Origin: Rhodococcoides kyotonense
GTDB taxonomy: Bacteria; Actinomycetota; Actinomycetes; Mycobacteriales; Mycobacteriaceae
Length of the DNA: 64,000 nucleotides
Direction: 5' to 3'
Assembly: GCF_001645385.1 (NCBI RefSeq)
Contig: NZ_LVHI01000040.1
Coordinates: 1 to 64,000, forward strand
Both the position numbers and the translations under genes were made by a program. Below the pieces are notes generated by a model. That model saw nothing but the letters and a program-made list of their open reading frames with translations. It was not told where the DNA came from and ran no database searches. Each line of letters opens with the position of its first letter. Position 1 is the stretch's first letter. Positions 17,363 to 26,622 of the stretch are shown piece after piece.

Positions 17363-18115
17363 TCAGAGCTTCGCGACCAGTGCCGGCAGACCGGTGGCAG
17401 CAGTGGTGCGCCATCGAACGTCGGCCATGTCCGAAATCTCGGTCTCGACCGGGTTGATCTCGACCACCTTCGCCCCGGTGCTGCGGGCCATGGCGGGCAA
17501 GCCCGCGAACGGGAACACGACGCCGGACGTTCCGACGACCAAGACCAAGTCCGCGTGCTCGACAGCGTCGACCGACGCGGACCACTGATCTTCCGGCAAT
17601 GGTTCACCGAACCACACCGCACCGGGACGCATCGGCCCGCCACATTCGGGGCACGACGGCGGCGGCACCCGGTCCGTCTCCTCGTCGACGATCTCTTCGT
17701 CGGGCTGCGAACGAACGCCGCATTCGGAACACCGCGGATCGAACAGACTGCCGTGCACGTGCGCGAGCACGGTCGAACCGGCCCGCTCATGTAGGTCGTC
17801 GACGTTCTGCGTGGCGATGTCGAGGTGTATTCGCTTCTGCCACTCGGTCAACGCGTAGTGACCCGGGTTGGGTTCGGAGCGCCGTACCAGTTCGGCTCGC
17901 CACCGATACCAGCCCCACACGAGGTCCATGTCCCGTGCCCACCCGTCCGGGCTGGCCAGATCCGCGGGCTCGAAGTGGGACCACAATCCGGTCTGCGCGT
18001 CCCTGAACGTGGCGATGCCCGATTCCGCTGACATGCCTGCCCCTGTCAGGACTGCGACCCGGGACGCTGCGCGGGCGAGCTCGATGACAGCGTCCGGTAC
18101 TTCGACGTCGACCAT
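17363..18115 (-). CDS. NAD-dependent protein deacylase, SIR2 family
   Basis: A sirtuin of 250 aa that removes acyl groups from lysine using NAD+. The NAD motif GAGMSAESGIATFRD, QNVDDLH and catalytic His121 (HVHG) are present. Four zinc cysteines lie at 129, 132, 155 and 158. Tyr70 and Arg73 form the YxxR pair that in SIRT5 and CobB recognises succinyl or malonyl groups, so desuccinylase activity is likely. The ATG at 18115 was chosen; the frame is open to 18289 without similarity. Confidence 0.9.
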   Translation of the reverse strand: MVDVEVPDAVIELARAASRVAVLTGAGMSAESGIATFRDAQTGLWSHFEPADLASPDGWARDMDLVWGWYRWRAELVRRSEPNPGHYALTEWQKRIHLDIATQNVDDLHERAGSTVLAHVHGSLFDPRCSECGVRSQPDEEIVDEETDRVPPPSCPECGGPMRPGAVWFGEPLPEDQWSASVDAVEHADLVLVVGTSGVVFPFAGLPAMARSTGAKVVEINPVETEISDMADVRWRTTAATGLPALVAKL

Positions 18116-18182
18116 GCGCGCCAGTGTCCCACGGCCGACCGACACGTTCACCTGAACCGCCCTCGGAGGACCGATGAAACAG

Positions 18183-18216
18183 ATGGAGCGGCGGCCGACA
18201 TCGGCCGCCGCTCCAT
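18183..18216 (-). terminator. Hairpin terminator downstream of the ParB-like gene
   Basis: A perfect stem of about 15-16 bp (ATGGAGCGGCGGCCG and its complement) with a very small loop. On the minus strand it is followed by CTGTTTC, which suits the secreted ParB-like gene that ends at 18231. Confidence 0.75.
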
Positions 18217-18230
18217 GATGCGGAGTCGGG

Positions 18231-19313
18231 TCAGTTACCCAAGCCCGACTTGTAGAGCAGCGCGTAGGCGAGTTTGCCCGGCTTCGCATCCGAGTACGGA
18301 GCCGACAACTTGCCGAATTCGCCCTTGGTCGTGGCCTTTCCGTCGTTCCATGCGTCCAGGGCCCCGAGTTCCGCTGCGGTTCTCCCGTTGTCGATCACCG
18401 CATCCTTGGGGACGGCAACCTGTGCACGCGAGACAGCCTCGACGGTCGCTAGGTAGCTGGCAAGGTCGTTGTTGTTCCATCCGCTGATGTCGACGGCGCC
18501 GGAGTCACGAACCCAAGCTCCCCAGTAGAACTCCTGGAACGCAATCGATCCGGGAGTGAATCCGATGTCACGAGCGGAATAGGTCAAGCTGCGGTACTTG
18601 TCGTCCTGGAAGTTGGCGAGGCCCACACCCGCAGGCAGTTGCTCGACTGGAACCTCGGAACCGTTGACGTCGCGGTTCCAGACCCACTTCTCGGCCTGCA
18701 TCTTCGCCCAGAAGTCGGCGGGGCTCAGATCGCTCAGGTTCGCGACGACGCGCAGTCGAACGTGCAGGTTCGGTCCACCGTCGGCAGTCTCGTAGAACGA
18801 CGTCAGCGTGTGATGGCCGTCGGTCAGATACGGAACGCCGCCCGGGCCGATCACGACGGTCTTCATTGCGGCGATGCTCTCGTCGGTTTCCTGTCCGACG
18901 GGCAGTGCGCAGGTGAACGACGCGGGGTTGTCGAGACGAGCATCGGGTTGAGCAGACGCAGCCTCGAGCTGGCCGTTCGCCTCGCACCAATCGTCGAACT
19001 TCTTGTTGATCTCGTCCTTGCCCTGGCTGTAGCGGCCGAGCTTGTAGTAGACCTCGTCGTATCCGAGCGACGGCTGGGTCGCGCGGACGTCGCCGATACG
19101 CATGTCGAGCAGTTCGCCTGCTTCGGCGCAGCCGTACTGCGTTGCATTCGCCGAGCCTGCCGAACCCGTGGGCAGCACATCGGCGATCTGGCACAACAGC
19201 GGAGCTGCCGTCGCGGGTGCCGCTGTGACGACGTTGGTAGCCAGCGTGGTCGTCGCCGCGGCGAGGGCGAGTGCACCCATCGTGGCCGCCCGGCGAATCG
19301 ATGCGGTGAGCAT
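18231..19313 (-). CDS. Secreted ParB/Srx-fold-like protein
   Basis: An exported 360-aa protein. A Sec signal peptide is clear: RR, then a long Ala-rich core (about 12-30), then an AxA-type cleavage region near TAAPATAAP. The mature part has YYKLGRYSQGKD and VVIGPGGVPYLTDGHH, which match the ParB-like nuclease/Srx fold seen in secreted bacterial proteins. Several cysteines (LLCQ, YGCAE, DWCEAN, FTCALP) could form disulfides outside the cell. Function is unknown. It is a single gene with its own terminator. Confidence 0.72.
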   Translation of the reverse strand: MLTASIRRAATMGALALAAATTTLATNVVTAAPATAAPLLCQIADVLPTGSAGSANATQYGCAEAGELLDMRIGDVRATQPSLGYDEVYYKLGRYSQGKDEINKKFDDWCEANGQLEAASAQPDARLDNPASFTCALPVGQETDESIAAMKTVVIGPGGVPYLTDGHHTLTSFYETADGGPNLHVRLRVVANLSDLSPADFWAKMQAEKWVWNRDVNGSEVPVEQLPAGVGLANFQDDKYRSLTYSARDIGFTPGSIAFQEFYWGAWVRDSGAVDISGWNNNDLASYLATVEAVSRAQVAVPKDAVIDNGRTAAELGALDAWNDGKATTKGEFGKLSAPYSDAKPGKLAYALLYKSGLGN

Positions 19314-19506
19314 CTGTGAGAACTCCTCGAATAGGGAACGTGCGAGGGGTCAACCGTCGCCCAGCCCGCAAACCGGCCGGTGACCATGACATGTCCGGAC
19401 GGTGATCCACAGATGAACGGACGTGAGACCGGCTGCCTCCGAACAATCTCCACATCCAAGCTCGATGTTGACCAATTCAGGCCCACGCCTTGCATTTCGG
19501 CGTTAT

Positions 19507-19522
19507 TCGAACTAATGTTCGA
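19507..19522. promoter_or_regulatory. LexA (SOS) box
   Basis: TCGAAC-TAAT-GTTCGA matches the actinobacterial LexA consensus with perfect arms. It lies about 27 bases before the TTG start of the DUF222-HNH gene, so that gene is probably DNA-damage inducible. Confidence 0.8.
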
Positions 19523-19548
19523 CTATCACTTCGGCCCGGGGGGACCAT

Positions 19549-20943
19549 TTGTTGAGTACGGATGCGATAGCCGAGTTCCATCGATCGGTTGGCGAAGTCG
19601 ATCGGTCACTAGACAACGCCACACGGATCGAACAGATCACCGCACTCGAACGCATCAAGTCTGCAGCCGTCGCCGCGCAGGCGACACTCACTGCGGACCT
19701 CGATTCGGCGACACGCGTACAGAGAGCCGCCGACGGCGTTCCTGCATCACGGAGGTCGCGCGGTATTGCGGCACAGATCGGCCTTGCCCGGATGGACTCA
19801 CCACACCGCGGTGGTACTCATCTCGGGCAGGCGCGAATCCTGTTGGAGGACATGCCTCATACCCTCGCACGACTTGCGGCGGGCGATCTGAACGAATGGC
19901 GTGTCAACCTGATAGTCAAGGAGATCGTGTGTCTCGACAAGGCCGACAGACAAGCGATCGATGTCGAATTGTGTTCGTCGGTCACTACTTTGGCGGGTCT
20001 GAGCGACAAAGCAGTAAGTGCACGGGCGGCCGGACTCGCGGCGGAGCGAGACGCGGCCGCCATCGTCGCTCGGGCGCGCAAGGCACCGGAGCAGCGATCG
20101 GTGACGAGCAGACCTGCACCCGACAGCATGGCTTACTTGACGTCACTCCTACCGATGAAACAGGCGATCAGCATTCACGCGACCCTGATGCGAGACGCGC
20201 AGCAGGCAATCTCCGACGGCGCGGGCGGTGATCGCACACGCAACCAGATCATGGCCGATCTGCTGACCGAGCGTGTGCTCGGCATCAGCAGCACCGATCA
20301 GGTGCCGGTCGCAGTCGACCTGGTGATCTCCGATCAATCGCTGCTCGCCGGGGGCGCCGCGCCCGCGCATGTTCAGGGGTACGGCCCGATTCCTGCGGCG
20401 ATCGCGCGTGACCTCGTCGTCGGTGCACTCGCTGCCGACGCCCGCGTCTCTCTCCGCCGCATCTATGCGAACCCATCGAGCGGATCTCTGACGGCGATGG
20501 AGTCCTCGGCGCGACTGTTCCCGAAGTCGTTGGCGCACTTGATCGACCTACGCGACAGGTGGTGCCGCACCCCGTGGTGCGGTGCACCCATTCGGCACCG
20601 TGACCACATCGTCGAGCACCGGAACGGCGGACCGACGTCCGCAGACAACGGCGCTGGCCTGTGCGAGGCGTGCAATCACGCGAAGCAGGCGCCTGGATGG
20701 AGTGCACATCCGACGACCAGCGAGAGTGGTCGCCATTCGTTCCGCATCACCACACCGACTGGACACATTTACGATTCGACGGCACCGGCTTTGCCGACCC
20801 CCGCGGACCCGCAGCGCGGCGATCCGGATGGTCGGCGGCTTCCCCGGAGAGTCGGCAGACCGAAGCCCCGAAGGCGCTCGGCGCGGGGAACGCGCCCCGT
20901 GCGTCCACTGACGTCGAGCCGGCGCTTGTCAGGAAGGTGGTAG
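19549..20943 (+). CDS. DUF222 domain HNH endonuclease (13E12-like)
   Basis: A 464-aa protein with an N-terminal helical DUF222 domain and a C-terminal HNH nuclease core at about 338-385: WCRTPWCG, then RHRDHIVEH, NGGPTSADN and LCEACN. This is the architecture of the mycobacterial 13E12 repeat-family proteins. The tail after 400 is Pro/Arg-rich. Start codons are TTG at 19549 or TTG at 19552 after a G-rich ribosome-binding site. The LexA box upstream implies SOS control, as seen for several 13E12 genes. The 3' end overlaps the convergent FdhF-like gene by 15 bases. Confidence 0.85.
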   Translation: MLSTDAIAEFHRSVGEVDRSLDNATRIEQITALERIKSAAVAAQATLTADLDSATRVQRAADGVPASRRSRGIAAQIGLARMDSPHRGGTHLGQARILLEDMPHTLARLAAGDLNEWRVNLIVKEIVCLDKADRQAIDVELCSSVTTLAGLSDKAVSARAAGLAAERDAAAIVARARKAPEQRSVTSRPAPDSMAYLTSLLPMKQAISIHATLMRDAQQAISDGAGGDRTRNQIMADLLTERVLGISSTDQVPVAVDLVISDQSLLAGGAAPAHVQGYGPIPAAIARDLVVGALAADARVSLRRIYANPSSGSLTAMESSARLFPKSLAHLIDLRDRWCRTPWCGAPIRHRDHIVEHRNGGPTSADNGAGLCEACNHAKQAPGWSAHPTTSESGRHSFRITTPTGHIYDSTAPALPTPADPQRGDPDGRRLPRRVGRPKPRRRSARGTRPVRPLTSSRRLSGRW

Positions 20944-23244
20944 CTCATGCGAAACGAGACGCACCACAACCGCTTTGGACACCGGGGTGTTGGACTTGCG
21001 GGCCACATGGTCCAGCGGAACGAGCGGATTCGTCTCCGGGTAGTAGGCGGCTGCATTGCCCACCGGTGTGGCGAAAGCGACGATACGGAACGCGTCGGCG
21101 CGACGCTCTTCGACGCTGCCGTCGGGACGAGTCCATTCGGAGACGAGATCGACCCGATCGCCGTCGCGGAAGCCGAGCGATTCGATATCGGCCGGGTTGA
21201 CGAAGACGACACGTCGGCCGCCCTTCACGCCCCGGTATCGATCATCGAGCCCGTAGATGGTGGTGTTGTACTGGTCGTGGCTGCGCATCGTCTGCAGAAC
21301 GAGGCGACCTTCGGGCACGGGCAACCACGTCAGCTCGTTGACGCCGAAGTTCGCCTTCCCGGTGGAGGTCATGAAGGTGCGGCTGTCGCGCGGCGGATGC
21401 GGAAGTCCGAAACCTTCCTTCTGCCTGACCTTTCGATTGAAATCCTCGAACCCGGGGACGACCCGCGAGATGGAATCACGGATGAGGTCGTAGTCGTCGG
21501 CCAGCTTCGACCACTGCACCGAGTGTTCGCTGCCGAACAGTGCCTCGGCGATACCCGCGACAATTGCGACCTCCGAACGCATGTGGGGACTCGACGGCGT
21601 CAGGCCACCACGCGAACGGTGCACCATCGACATCGAATCCTCGACGGTGACGAATTGCTTGCCCGTGGCGCGCACATCCTTGTCGGTGCGACCGAGCGAC
21701 GGAAGGATCAGAGCGGTCCTACCGTGAACGAGGTGGCTGCGATTCAGCTTCGTCGACACCTGCACAGTCAACGAACACCGACGCAACGCTGCCTCGGTCA
21801 CATGGGTGTCCGGAGTAGCGGACACGAAGTTCCCGCCCATGCCCATGAAGAACGACGCCTGACCGTCGCGCATCGCACGGATCGAATCGACTGCGTCCAA
21901 ACCGTGTTCGCGCGGCGACCGAATTCCGAACTCGGCGTCGAGCGCAGCGAGGAAGGCCTCGGGCATCTTCTCCCAGATCCCCATCGTGCGGTCACCCTGC
22001 ACGTTGGAATGTCCACGCACCGGGCATACTCCTGCGCCCGGCTTGCCGATCATCCCCCGTGCGAGCAGCAGGTTCACCGCTTCCTCGATGGTCGCGACGC
22101 CGTGCGTCTGCTGCGTCAGCCCCATCGCCCAGCAGATGATCGTGGCGTTCGAGGCGATCATCGCGTCGGCGGTAGATCGAAGCTGGTCCATCGTCAGACC
22201 GGTTGCTTCGAGGACGACGTCCAGGTCGACCCGGCGAATGTGCTCGATCCACGCGTCGAAGCCCGCGGTGTGGCGCGCGATGAAGTCGTGGTCGAGAACC
22301 GTTCCGGGAGCAGCATCCTCGGCATCGACGATCAGCTTGCCGAGCCCCTGGAACAGGGCCATGTCTCCACCGATGCGGATCTGCAGGTAGTCGTCGGAGA
22401 TCGCGATACCGTCTCCGATCACTCCACCTACTCGCTGCGGGTCCTTGAAACGCTGCAGGCCTGCCTCGACGAGCGGGTTGACGGCGATGACCCTCGCGCC
22501 GTTGCGCTTGGCCTTCTCCAGCGTCGACAGCATGCGCGGATGATTGGTGCCCGGGTTCTGGCCGGCGATGACGATCAGGTCCGCATTCTCGATGTCCGGC
22601 ACGGAGACCGAACCCTTGCCGATACCGATCGACGCGGACAATGCGCTGCCAGAGGATTCGTGGCACATGTTGGAACAGTCCGGCATGTTGTTCGTGCCGT
22701 AGGACCGAATGAGCAGCTGGTACAGGAACGCAGCCTCGTTGGACGTGCGTCCGGAGGTGTAGAAGATCGCCTCGTGCGGGCTCGTGAGCGACCGGAGCTC
22801 GTCGGCGATCAGCGCGTTCGCGTCGTCCCATCCGATGGGCTCGTAGTGAGTTGCACCGGAACGCAACACCATCGGATGTGTCAGGCGCCCTTGCTGCCCG
22901 AGCCAGTATTCGGTGCGGCCGAGCAGATCCTCGACCGAATGCTCGGCGAAGAACGCGGGCCCGACCGTGCGCTTCGTGGCCTCTTCGGCGACGGCTTTGG
23001 CGCCGTTCTCGCAGAATTCAGCGTGCTTACGGTGACCGGGAGTCTCGGGCCAGGCGCACCCTGGGCAATCGAAACCCTTGCGTTGGTTCAGAGAGGCGAG
23101 CGACAACGCCGTTCGGGCGGCACCCATCTGTTCGACTCCGCGCTGCAACGACACGAGCACGGCGGGCACCCCAGCCGCATAACTCTTCTTGTCCGTGACG
23201 ACGATGTTGTCCTCGTCGTACTCGTAGTCGTGTCGCACAGTCAT
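20929..23244 (-). CDS. FdhF/YdeP family molybdopterin oxidoreductase
   Basis: A formate-dehydrogenase-H-like enzyme of 771 aa. The N-terminal GFDCPGCAWPETPGHRKHAE with a later FCENG is the YdeP-type variant of the iron-sulfur segment. The middle contains GQNPGTNHPRM and the molybdopterin-binding Rossmann parts, and the C-terminal molydopterin dinucleotide domain holds MRSHDQYNTTIYG. The YdeP subgroup usually lacks confirmed formate activity, so formate as substrate is only a possibility. The ATG at 23244 was chosen. The gene sits 48 bases after a LysR gene on the same strand. Confidence 0.88.
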   Translation of the reverse strand: MTVRHDYEYDEDNIVVTDKKSYAAGVPAVLVSLQRGVEQMGAARTALSLASLNQRKGFDCPGCAWPETPGHRKHAEFCENGAKAVAEEATKRTVGPAFFAEHSVEDLLGRTEYWLGQQGRLTHPMVLRSGATHYEPIGWDDANALIADELRSLTSPHEAIFYTSGRTSNEAAFLYQLLIRSYGTNNMPDCSNMCHESSGSALSASIGIGKGSVSVPDIENADLIVIAGQNPGTNHPRMLSTLEKAKRNGARVIAVNPLVEAGLQRFKDPQRVGGVIGDGIAISDDYLQIRIGGDMALFQGLGKLIVDAEDAAPGTVLDHDFIARHTAGFDAWIEHIRRVDLDVVLEATGLTMDQLRSTADAMIASNATIICWAMGLTQQTHGVATIEEAVNLLLARGMIGKPGAGVCPVRGHSNVQGDRTMGIWEKMPEAFLAALDAEFGIRSPREHGLDAVDSIRAMRDGQASFFMGMGGNFVSATPDTHVTEAALRRCSLTVQVSTKLNRSHLVHGRTALILPSLGRTDKDVRATGKQFVTVEDSMSMVHRSRGGLTPSSPHMRSEVAIVAGIAEALFGSEHSVQWSKLADDYDLIRDSISRVVPGFEDFNRKVRQKEGFGLPHPPRDSRTFMTSTGKANFGVNELTWLPVPEGRLVLQTMRSHDQYNTTIYGLDDRYRGVKGGRRVVFVNPADIESLGFRDGDRVDLVSEWTRPDGSVEERRADAFRIVAFATPVGNAAAYYPETNPLVPLDHVARKSNTPVSKAVVVRLVSHELPPS

Positions 23245-23291
23245 GCACAGACGGTGCACCACCGCACCCACGCGAGTCCAAGACGCAGCGC

Positions 23292-24206
23292 CTACTGGTC
23301 GATAGGTGGCACCGATGACGACTGGTCGAGGCCTCGGGCCGTGTCCTCCAATGCGCGGACGAGTGCCGACCCCTGGGCGCCTCTACCGGTGATCAGTCCG
23401 ACCACGGGAGCGTCGAAACCACCCGCGAGCGGAATGCAGCGCAGCCCTGGCGGTTCCCCGAACACCCGTCGCCAGACGCGCGGCACGACCGCCGCCCACT
23501 GACCGGTCTTGACATGGGCATAGAGCGACGCGATCGAGTCGGTCTCGACCTGCGGGGCATGCGTCACGCCGTCGGACGCGAAGAATTCGTCCAGAATCCG
23601 ACGTCCCCGCATCATCGACGGGAGAGCACACAGCGGCAGGCTCGACGCTTCCCGCCACGTGATGCTGTCACCGCCTGCTGTCGTCGAGTCGGCGGACACG
23701 AGCAGGTCGTAGAACTCGCGGTAGAGCGGGAACGTTCGATAGCGCGTCGTGATGTCGTCGTCGAGATACGTGATGCCACCGTCGAGTTCGAATCTGTCGA
23801 TCCGTGCGGTGATGTCGGCAGACGGCAGATCTTCGGCCAGATTCACCGTGACGAGTGGATGCCTGCCGCACAGCGGACCGGTCAGATCGGCGACGGTGGC
23901 CGATGCCGTCGGAACGACTCCGAGCCGAACCGTGCCGGTGACACCCGTCCGCAAGGCGGCGGCTTCGTGTTTCAACGATTGCTGGTCGGAGACGATGCGC
24001 CTGGCCCACCGAACGATCTGCTCGCCCTCCGGCGTGAGACCTTCGAACCTGCGCCCGCGCACGATCAACGGCAGGTCGAGTTCGATCTCCAGCTTTCGGA
24101 TCGCCTCGGACAGCGCGGGCTGCGACACGTGACACGCCTCGGCTGCCCGCGTGAAATGCCGTTCGCGTGACAGCGCGACGAGGTACTCCAGTTGACGAAA
24201 CAGCAT
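23292..24206 (-). CDS. LysR family transcriptional regulator
   Basis: A 304-aa activator. The N-terminal winged helix (LEYLVALSRERHFTRAAEAC, then VSQPALSEAIRKLE) is followed by a linker and a periplasmic-binding-protein-like effector domain starting around 90 (GTVRLGVVPT). It is directly upstream of, and probably co-transcribed with, the FdhF/YdeP gene, which it likely controls. This pairing is seen for FdhF-type enzymes in other actinobacteria. The inducer is unknown. Confidence 0.9.
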   Translation of the reverse strand: MLFRQLEYLVALSRERHFTRAAEACHVSQPALSEAIRKLEIELDLPLIVRGRRFEGLTPEGEQIVRWARRIVSDQQSLKHEAAALRTGVTGTVRLGVVPTASATVADLTGPLCGRHPLVTVNLAEDLPSADITARIDRFELDGGITYLDDDITTRYRTFPLYREFYDLLVSADSTTAGGDSITWREASSLPLCALPSMMRGRRILDEFFASDGVTHAPQVETDSIASLYAHVKTGQWAAVVPRVWRRVFGEPPGLRCIPLAGGFDAPVVGLITGRGAQGSALVRALEDTARGLDQSSSVPPIDQ

Positions 24207-24256
24207 CCTCTACACCCGGCCTGTCGCTCCGCGCGAGACCAGCCGAGGCCCGAGTG

Positions 24257-25612
24257 CTACCACGCCAGCCAGGGCTCCTCGGTACGTACGGTGATGCCCA
24301 CCTCGCTCGCGTCGAGACGGGCTACACCGAAGAGTTGCTCCAGCAGGTCGATCTCGGAACCGTCGGCCCACCGGCGGGCGCGATGCACCGCACGGGACGC
24401 CGTCAGAGTGACCGACGCCGAACCACATTCGACCTCCACCCGTCCATACCCTCCGGGGCGGACGTCGGTCGTGAGCGTGGCCAAGGTCGACGACGAGAAC
24501 TCGATACGTCCCCTGACGTCGAGAACGAATCGGCATCGCGCCACTGTATCGAATTCGGGTTCCCCGAGGCGAATACGCGAATCCTCCAGTCCCAGAGCGT
24601 CGAAGAGTTCACTCGCCGACGTTCCGCTCAGCCAGACCGCGCAATCGTATCCGTCGACTATCGATGCGATCGTCACCGCAAGGGACGCGGCCGAGTGTCC
24701 ATCGGTGTCGACCAGCGCGACGGTGTCCGGAATGCGATAGCGCAGACCCGAAGTCCTCGCCGCCGGATCCGTGACGAGCCGAGACAGCGCCAATGCCTCG
24801 TGATTCTTCCTACTCACGCGGTCCGACACTTCCCGCTCACCCCAATCCGGTCCGTCGTGCCAGGCCAGGGCCGCCGGCTCGTACGCGAGGACCGCGCCCA
24901 TCATGAACGCACGGTTCGCGAATTCCCAGTCCTCTCCCCCGTACTGTACGAACGACTCGTCGAACCCACCGACTGCATCGAACAGTGCACGACTGCACGT
25001 CATCACGGCACTGAGAACGTACTTGTAGCCGTCCCACCCAGGCTTCAACAGGTTCGACGTACGCGCGTACCCGTCGACGAGCCAGGCCGGTTCACGATCG
25101 TGTCCGGACTCGTCCTGTGCCGCGATCCACTGCAGCACCGCAGACTCGGCGATCTCGGACAGATCCGCATGCTTGCGCCTGCCGACGACGAGCGCGTCGG
25201 GTACGAGCGACGGTAAGCGCACCGCGTGACGGATGTAGTCGGGTGTCGGCACGGTGTCCGCGTCGAGGAAACACAGAACCTGCCCCCTCGACGCATGAGC
25301 ACCGAGATTCCTGGCGGCGGCGGCCCGGAACCCTTTGTCCTCCTGCGTCACCACCGAAATCGACAGGTCGGTTCGCCACCGCTCGACGTCGGGTGCGACG
25401 GCCGACCCGTCGTCGGCGACGACGACGTCGACCCGTTCCAGGGGATAGTGCTGCGCCGCCAATGCCGTCAGCACGAGCGACAATTGGGTGGACTGGTCGT
25501 AATACGGAACGATCACGCTGACCGTCGGGCAGGAACCTGTTCCGTCGGCGAGATCCCACCGGTTGTCCGGTACGGCAACGTGTGTGTCGTCGACGCGGAA
25601 CACGTCGGTCAC
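24257..25612 (-). CDS. Glycosyltransferase family 2 protein
   Basis: A 451-aa GT-A glycosyltransferase. VSVIVPYYDQ begins the domain near residue 31, the nucleotide-metal DxD is in FLDADT, and the acceptor/base segment QYGGEDWEF lies near 225. After about 300 a second domain of unknown type follows (VALVDTDGHSAAS onward), longer than a minimal GT2. The GTG start overlaps the previous gene's stop in a GTGA, so it is the last gene of a coupled three-gene minus-strand operon. The product glycan is unknown. Confidence 0.87.
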   Translation of the reverse strand: MTDVFRVDDTHVAVPDNRWDLADGTGSCPTVSVIVPYYDQSTQLSLVLTALAAQHYPLERVDVVVADDGSAVAPDVERWRTDLSISVVTQEDKGFRAAAARNLGAHASRGQVLCFLDADTVPTPDYIRHAVRLPSLVPDALVVGRRKHADLSEIAESAVLQWIAAQDESGHDREPAWLVDGYARTSNLLKPGWDGYKYVLSAVMTCSRALFDAVGGFDESFVQYGGEDWEFANRAFMMGAVLAYEPAALAWHDGPDWGEREVSDRVSRKNHEALALSRLVTDPAARTSGLRYRIPDTVALVDTDGHSAASLAVTIASIVDGYDCAVWLSGTSASELFDALGLEDSRIRLGEPEFDTVARCRFVLDVRGRIEFSSSTLATLTTDVRPGGYGRVEVECGSASVTLTASRAVHRARRWADGSEIDLLEQLFGVARLDASEVGITVRTEEPWLAW

Positions 25613-26622
25613 CGACGCCACCTCGCCAGCACCTCGGCGTAGGCGTTCGCGACATCGGACGGCGACGGTACCGGCTCGACGGACGGATCGAGCCAGGTCC
25701 TGCTCGAGTCCTCCACCGCAGCGAAGATCGCGGACTGCAGGGACTCGTCGTCGTTGCCGTGGATCGTCACCACGCCCGGCGACCGTCGGTCGAGTTCGTC
25801 GATGTAGTCGCTCTGCGGAACCAACGGCCTGCGTCCCTGGGCGATCCACGTGTTGATCGAACCGGATGCGGACATGTGCCGGTGGTACGCAACCGGGACG
25901 GTGACGCCGCGCATTCGTTCGCGCATCTCGTCGTCGTCGAGGTAGCCGGTGACCTCACACGAGCGCCCCGATTCGGCTGCAACGGAACGCAATTCGTCGA
26001 CGAGATCGTCGTGGCCCGGCGACGGCGCACCGAGCGCCAGGAATCCCACGGTCGACGGAAGGCCTGCCATGGCGCGCAGCGTCTCGATGTGTCCTTTACC
26101 CGGGTACAGAAATCCGAGAACGCCGACGGTCGGCACCGCGGGCATCGGCGACATCGGATGCTGCACACGGGATCCGATCATGAGCGGAACCACCTCGGGT
26201 ACCGCCTCGGGGGCCACGTGCCGTTTCAGGAGCCCGGCTTCATGCTCGCTCGACACCACCACCCCTGCCGCTGCATCGACCGCGGTCCGGTAGAAATCGA
26301 CCCGAGCGTTCATCGACGAACCGTCCGACGGCTGCGGCAGGTCGTGCAGCGTGACCGACACAGGACGGCCGACGGCTTCGACCACGGACAGCAGGTGCTT
26401 CGACGCCTGCGCGGGCGACGTGCCGAACAACCTGTCCGTGACGTGCAGGTGGACCAGGCCGCAGGAGGAAAGATCCGACGGCAACGGCGACCACGGCGTG
26501 TCGAGCAACACCCTCCGGTGCCCGACGCCTTCCGCGGCCAGCGCCTCGTGAACCGACACGGCATACTCGACGACACCGTGCTTGCGCGGGCCGATGACGA
26601 GATGACACACGTCGGCACTCAT
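25609..26622 (-). CDS. Glycosyltransferase, GT-B (GT4-like)
   Basis: A 337-aa GT-B type protein. The N-terminal domain begins with VCHLVIGPRKHGVVEYA; the C-terminal half has GVLGFLYPGKGH, a GT4-like phosphate-binding start, and ASGSINTWIAQGRRPLVP, where classical GT4 enzymes have the EG-rich donor motif. The match is therefore distant. Its ATG overlaps the WcbI-like gene stop (ATGA) and its own stop overlaps the GT2 start (GTGA). This tight coupling suggests a multi-enzyme glycan assembly unit. Confidence 0.8.
   Translation of the reverse strand: MSADVCHLVIGPRKHGVVEYAVSVHEALAAEGVGHRRVLLDTPWSPLPSDLSSCGLVHLHVTDRLFGTSPAQASKHLLSVVEAVGRPVSVTLHDLPQPSDGSSMNARVDFYRTAVDAAAGVVVSSEHEAGLLKRHVAPEAVPEVVPLMIGSRVQHPMSPMPAVPTVGVLGFLYPGKGHIETLRAMAGLPSTVGFLALGAPSPGHDDLVDELRSVAAESGRSCEVTGYLDDDEMRERMRGVTVPVAYHRHMSASGSINTWIAQGRRPLVPQSDYIDELDRRSPGVVTIHGNDDESLQSAIFAAVEDSSRTWLDPSVEPVPSPSDVANAYAEVLARWRR

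Noticed and set aside
20947-23502. An 851-codon open frame on the plus strand opposite the FdhF/YdeP gene
   Set aside because: It lies antisense to a protein with clear family motifs; long shadow frames are expected at high GC and it shows no domain.
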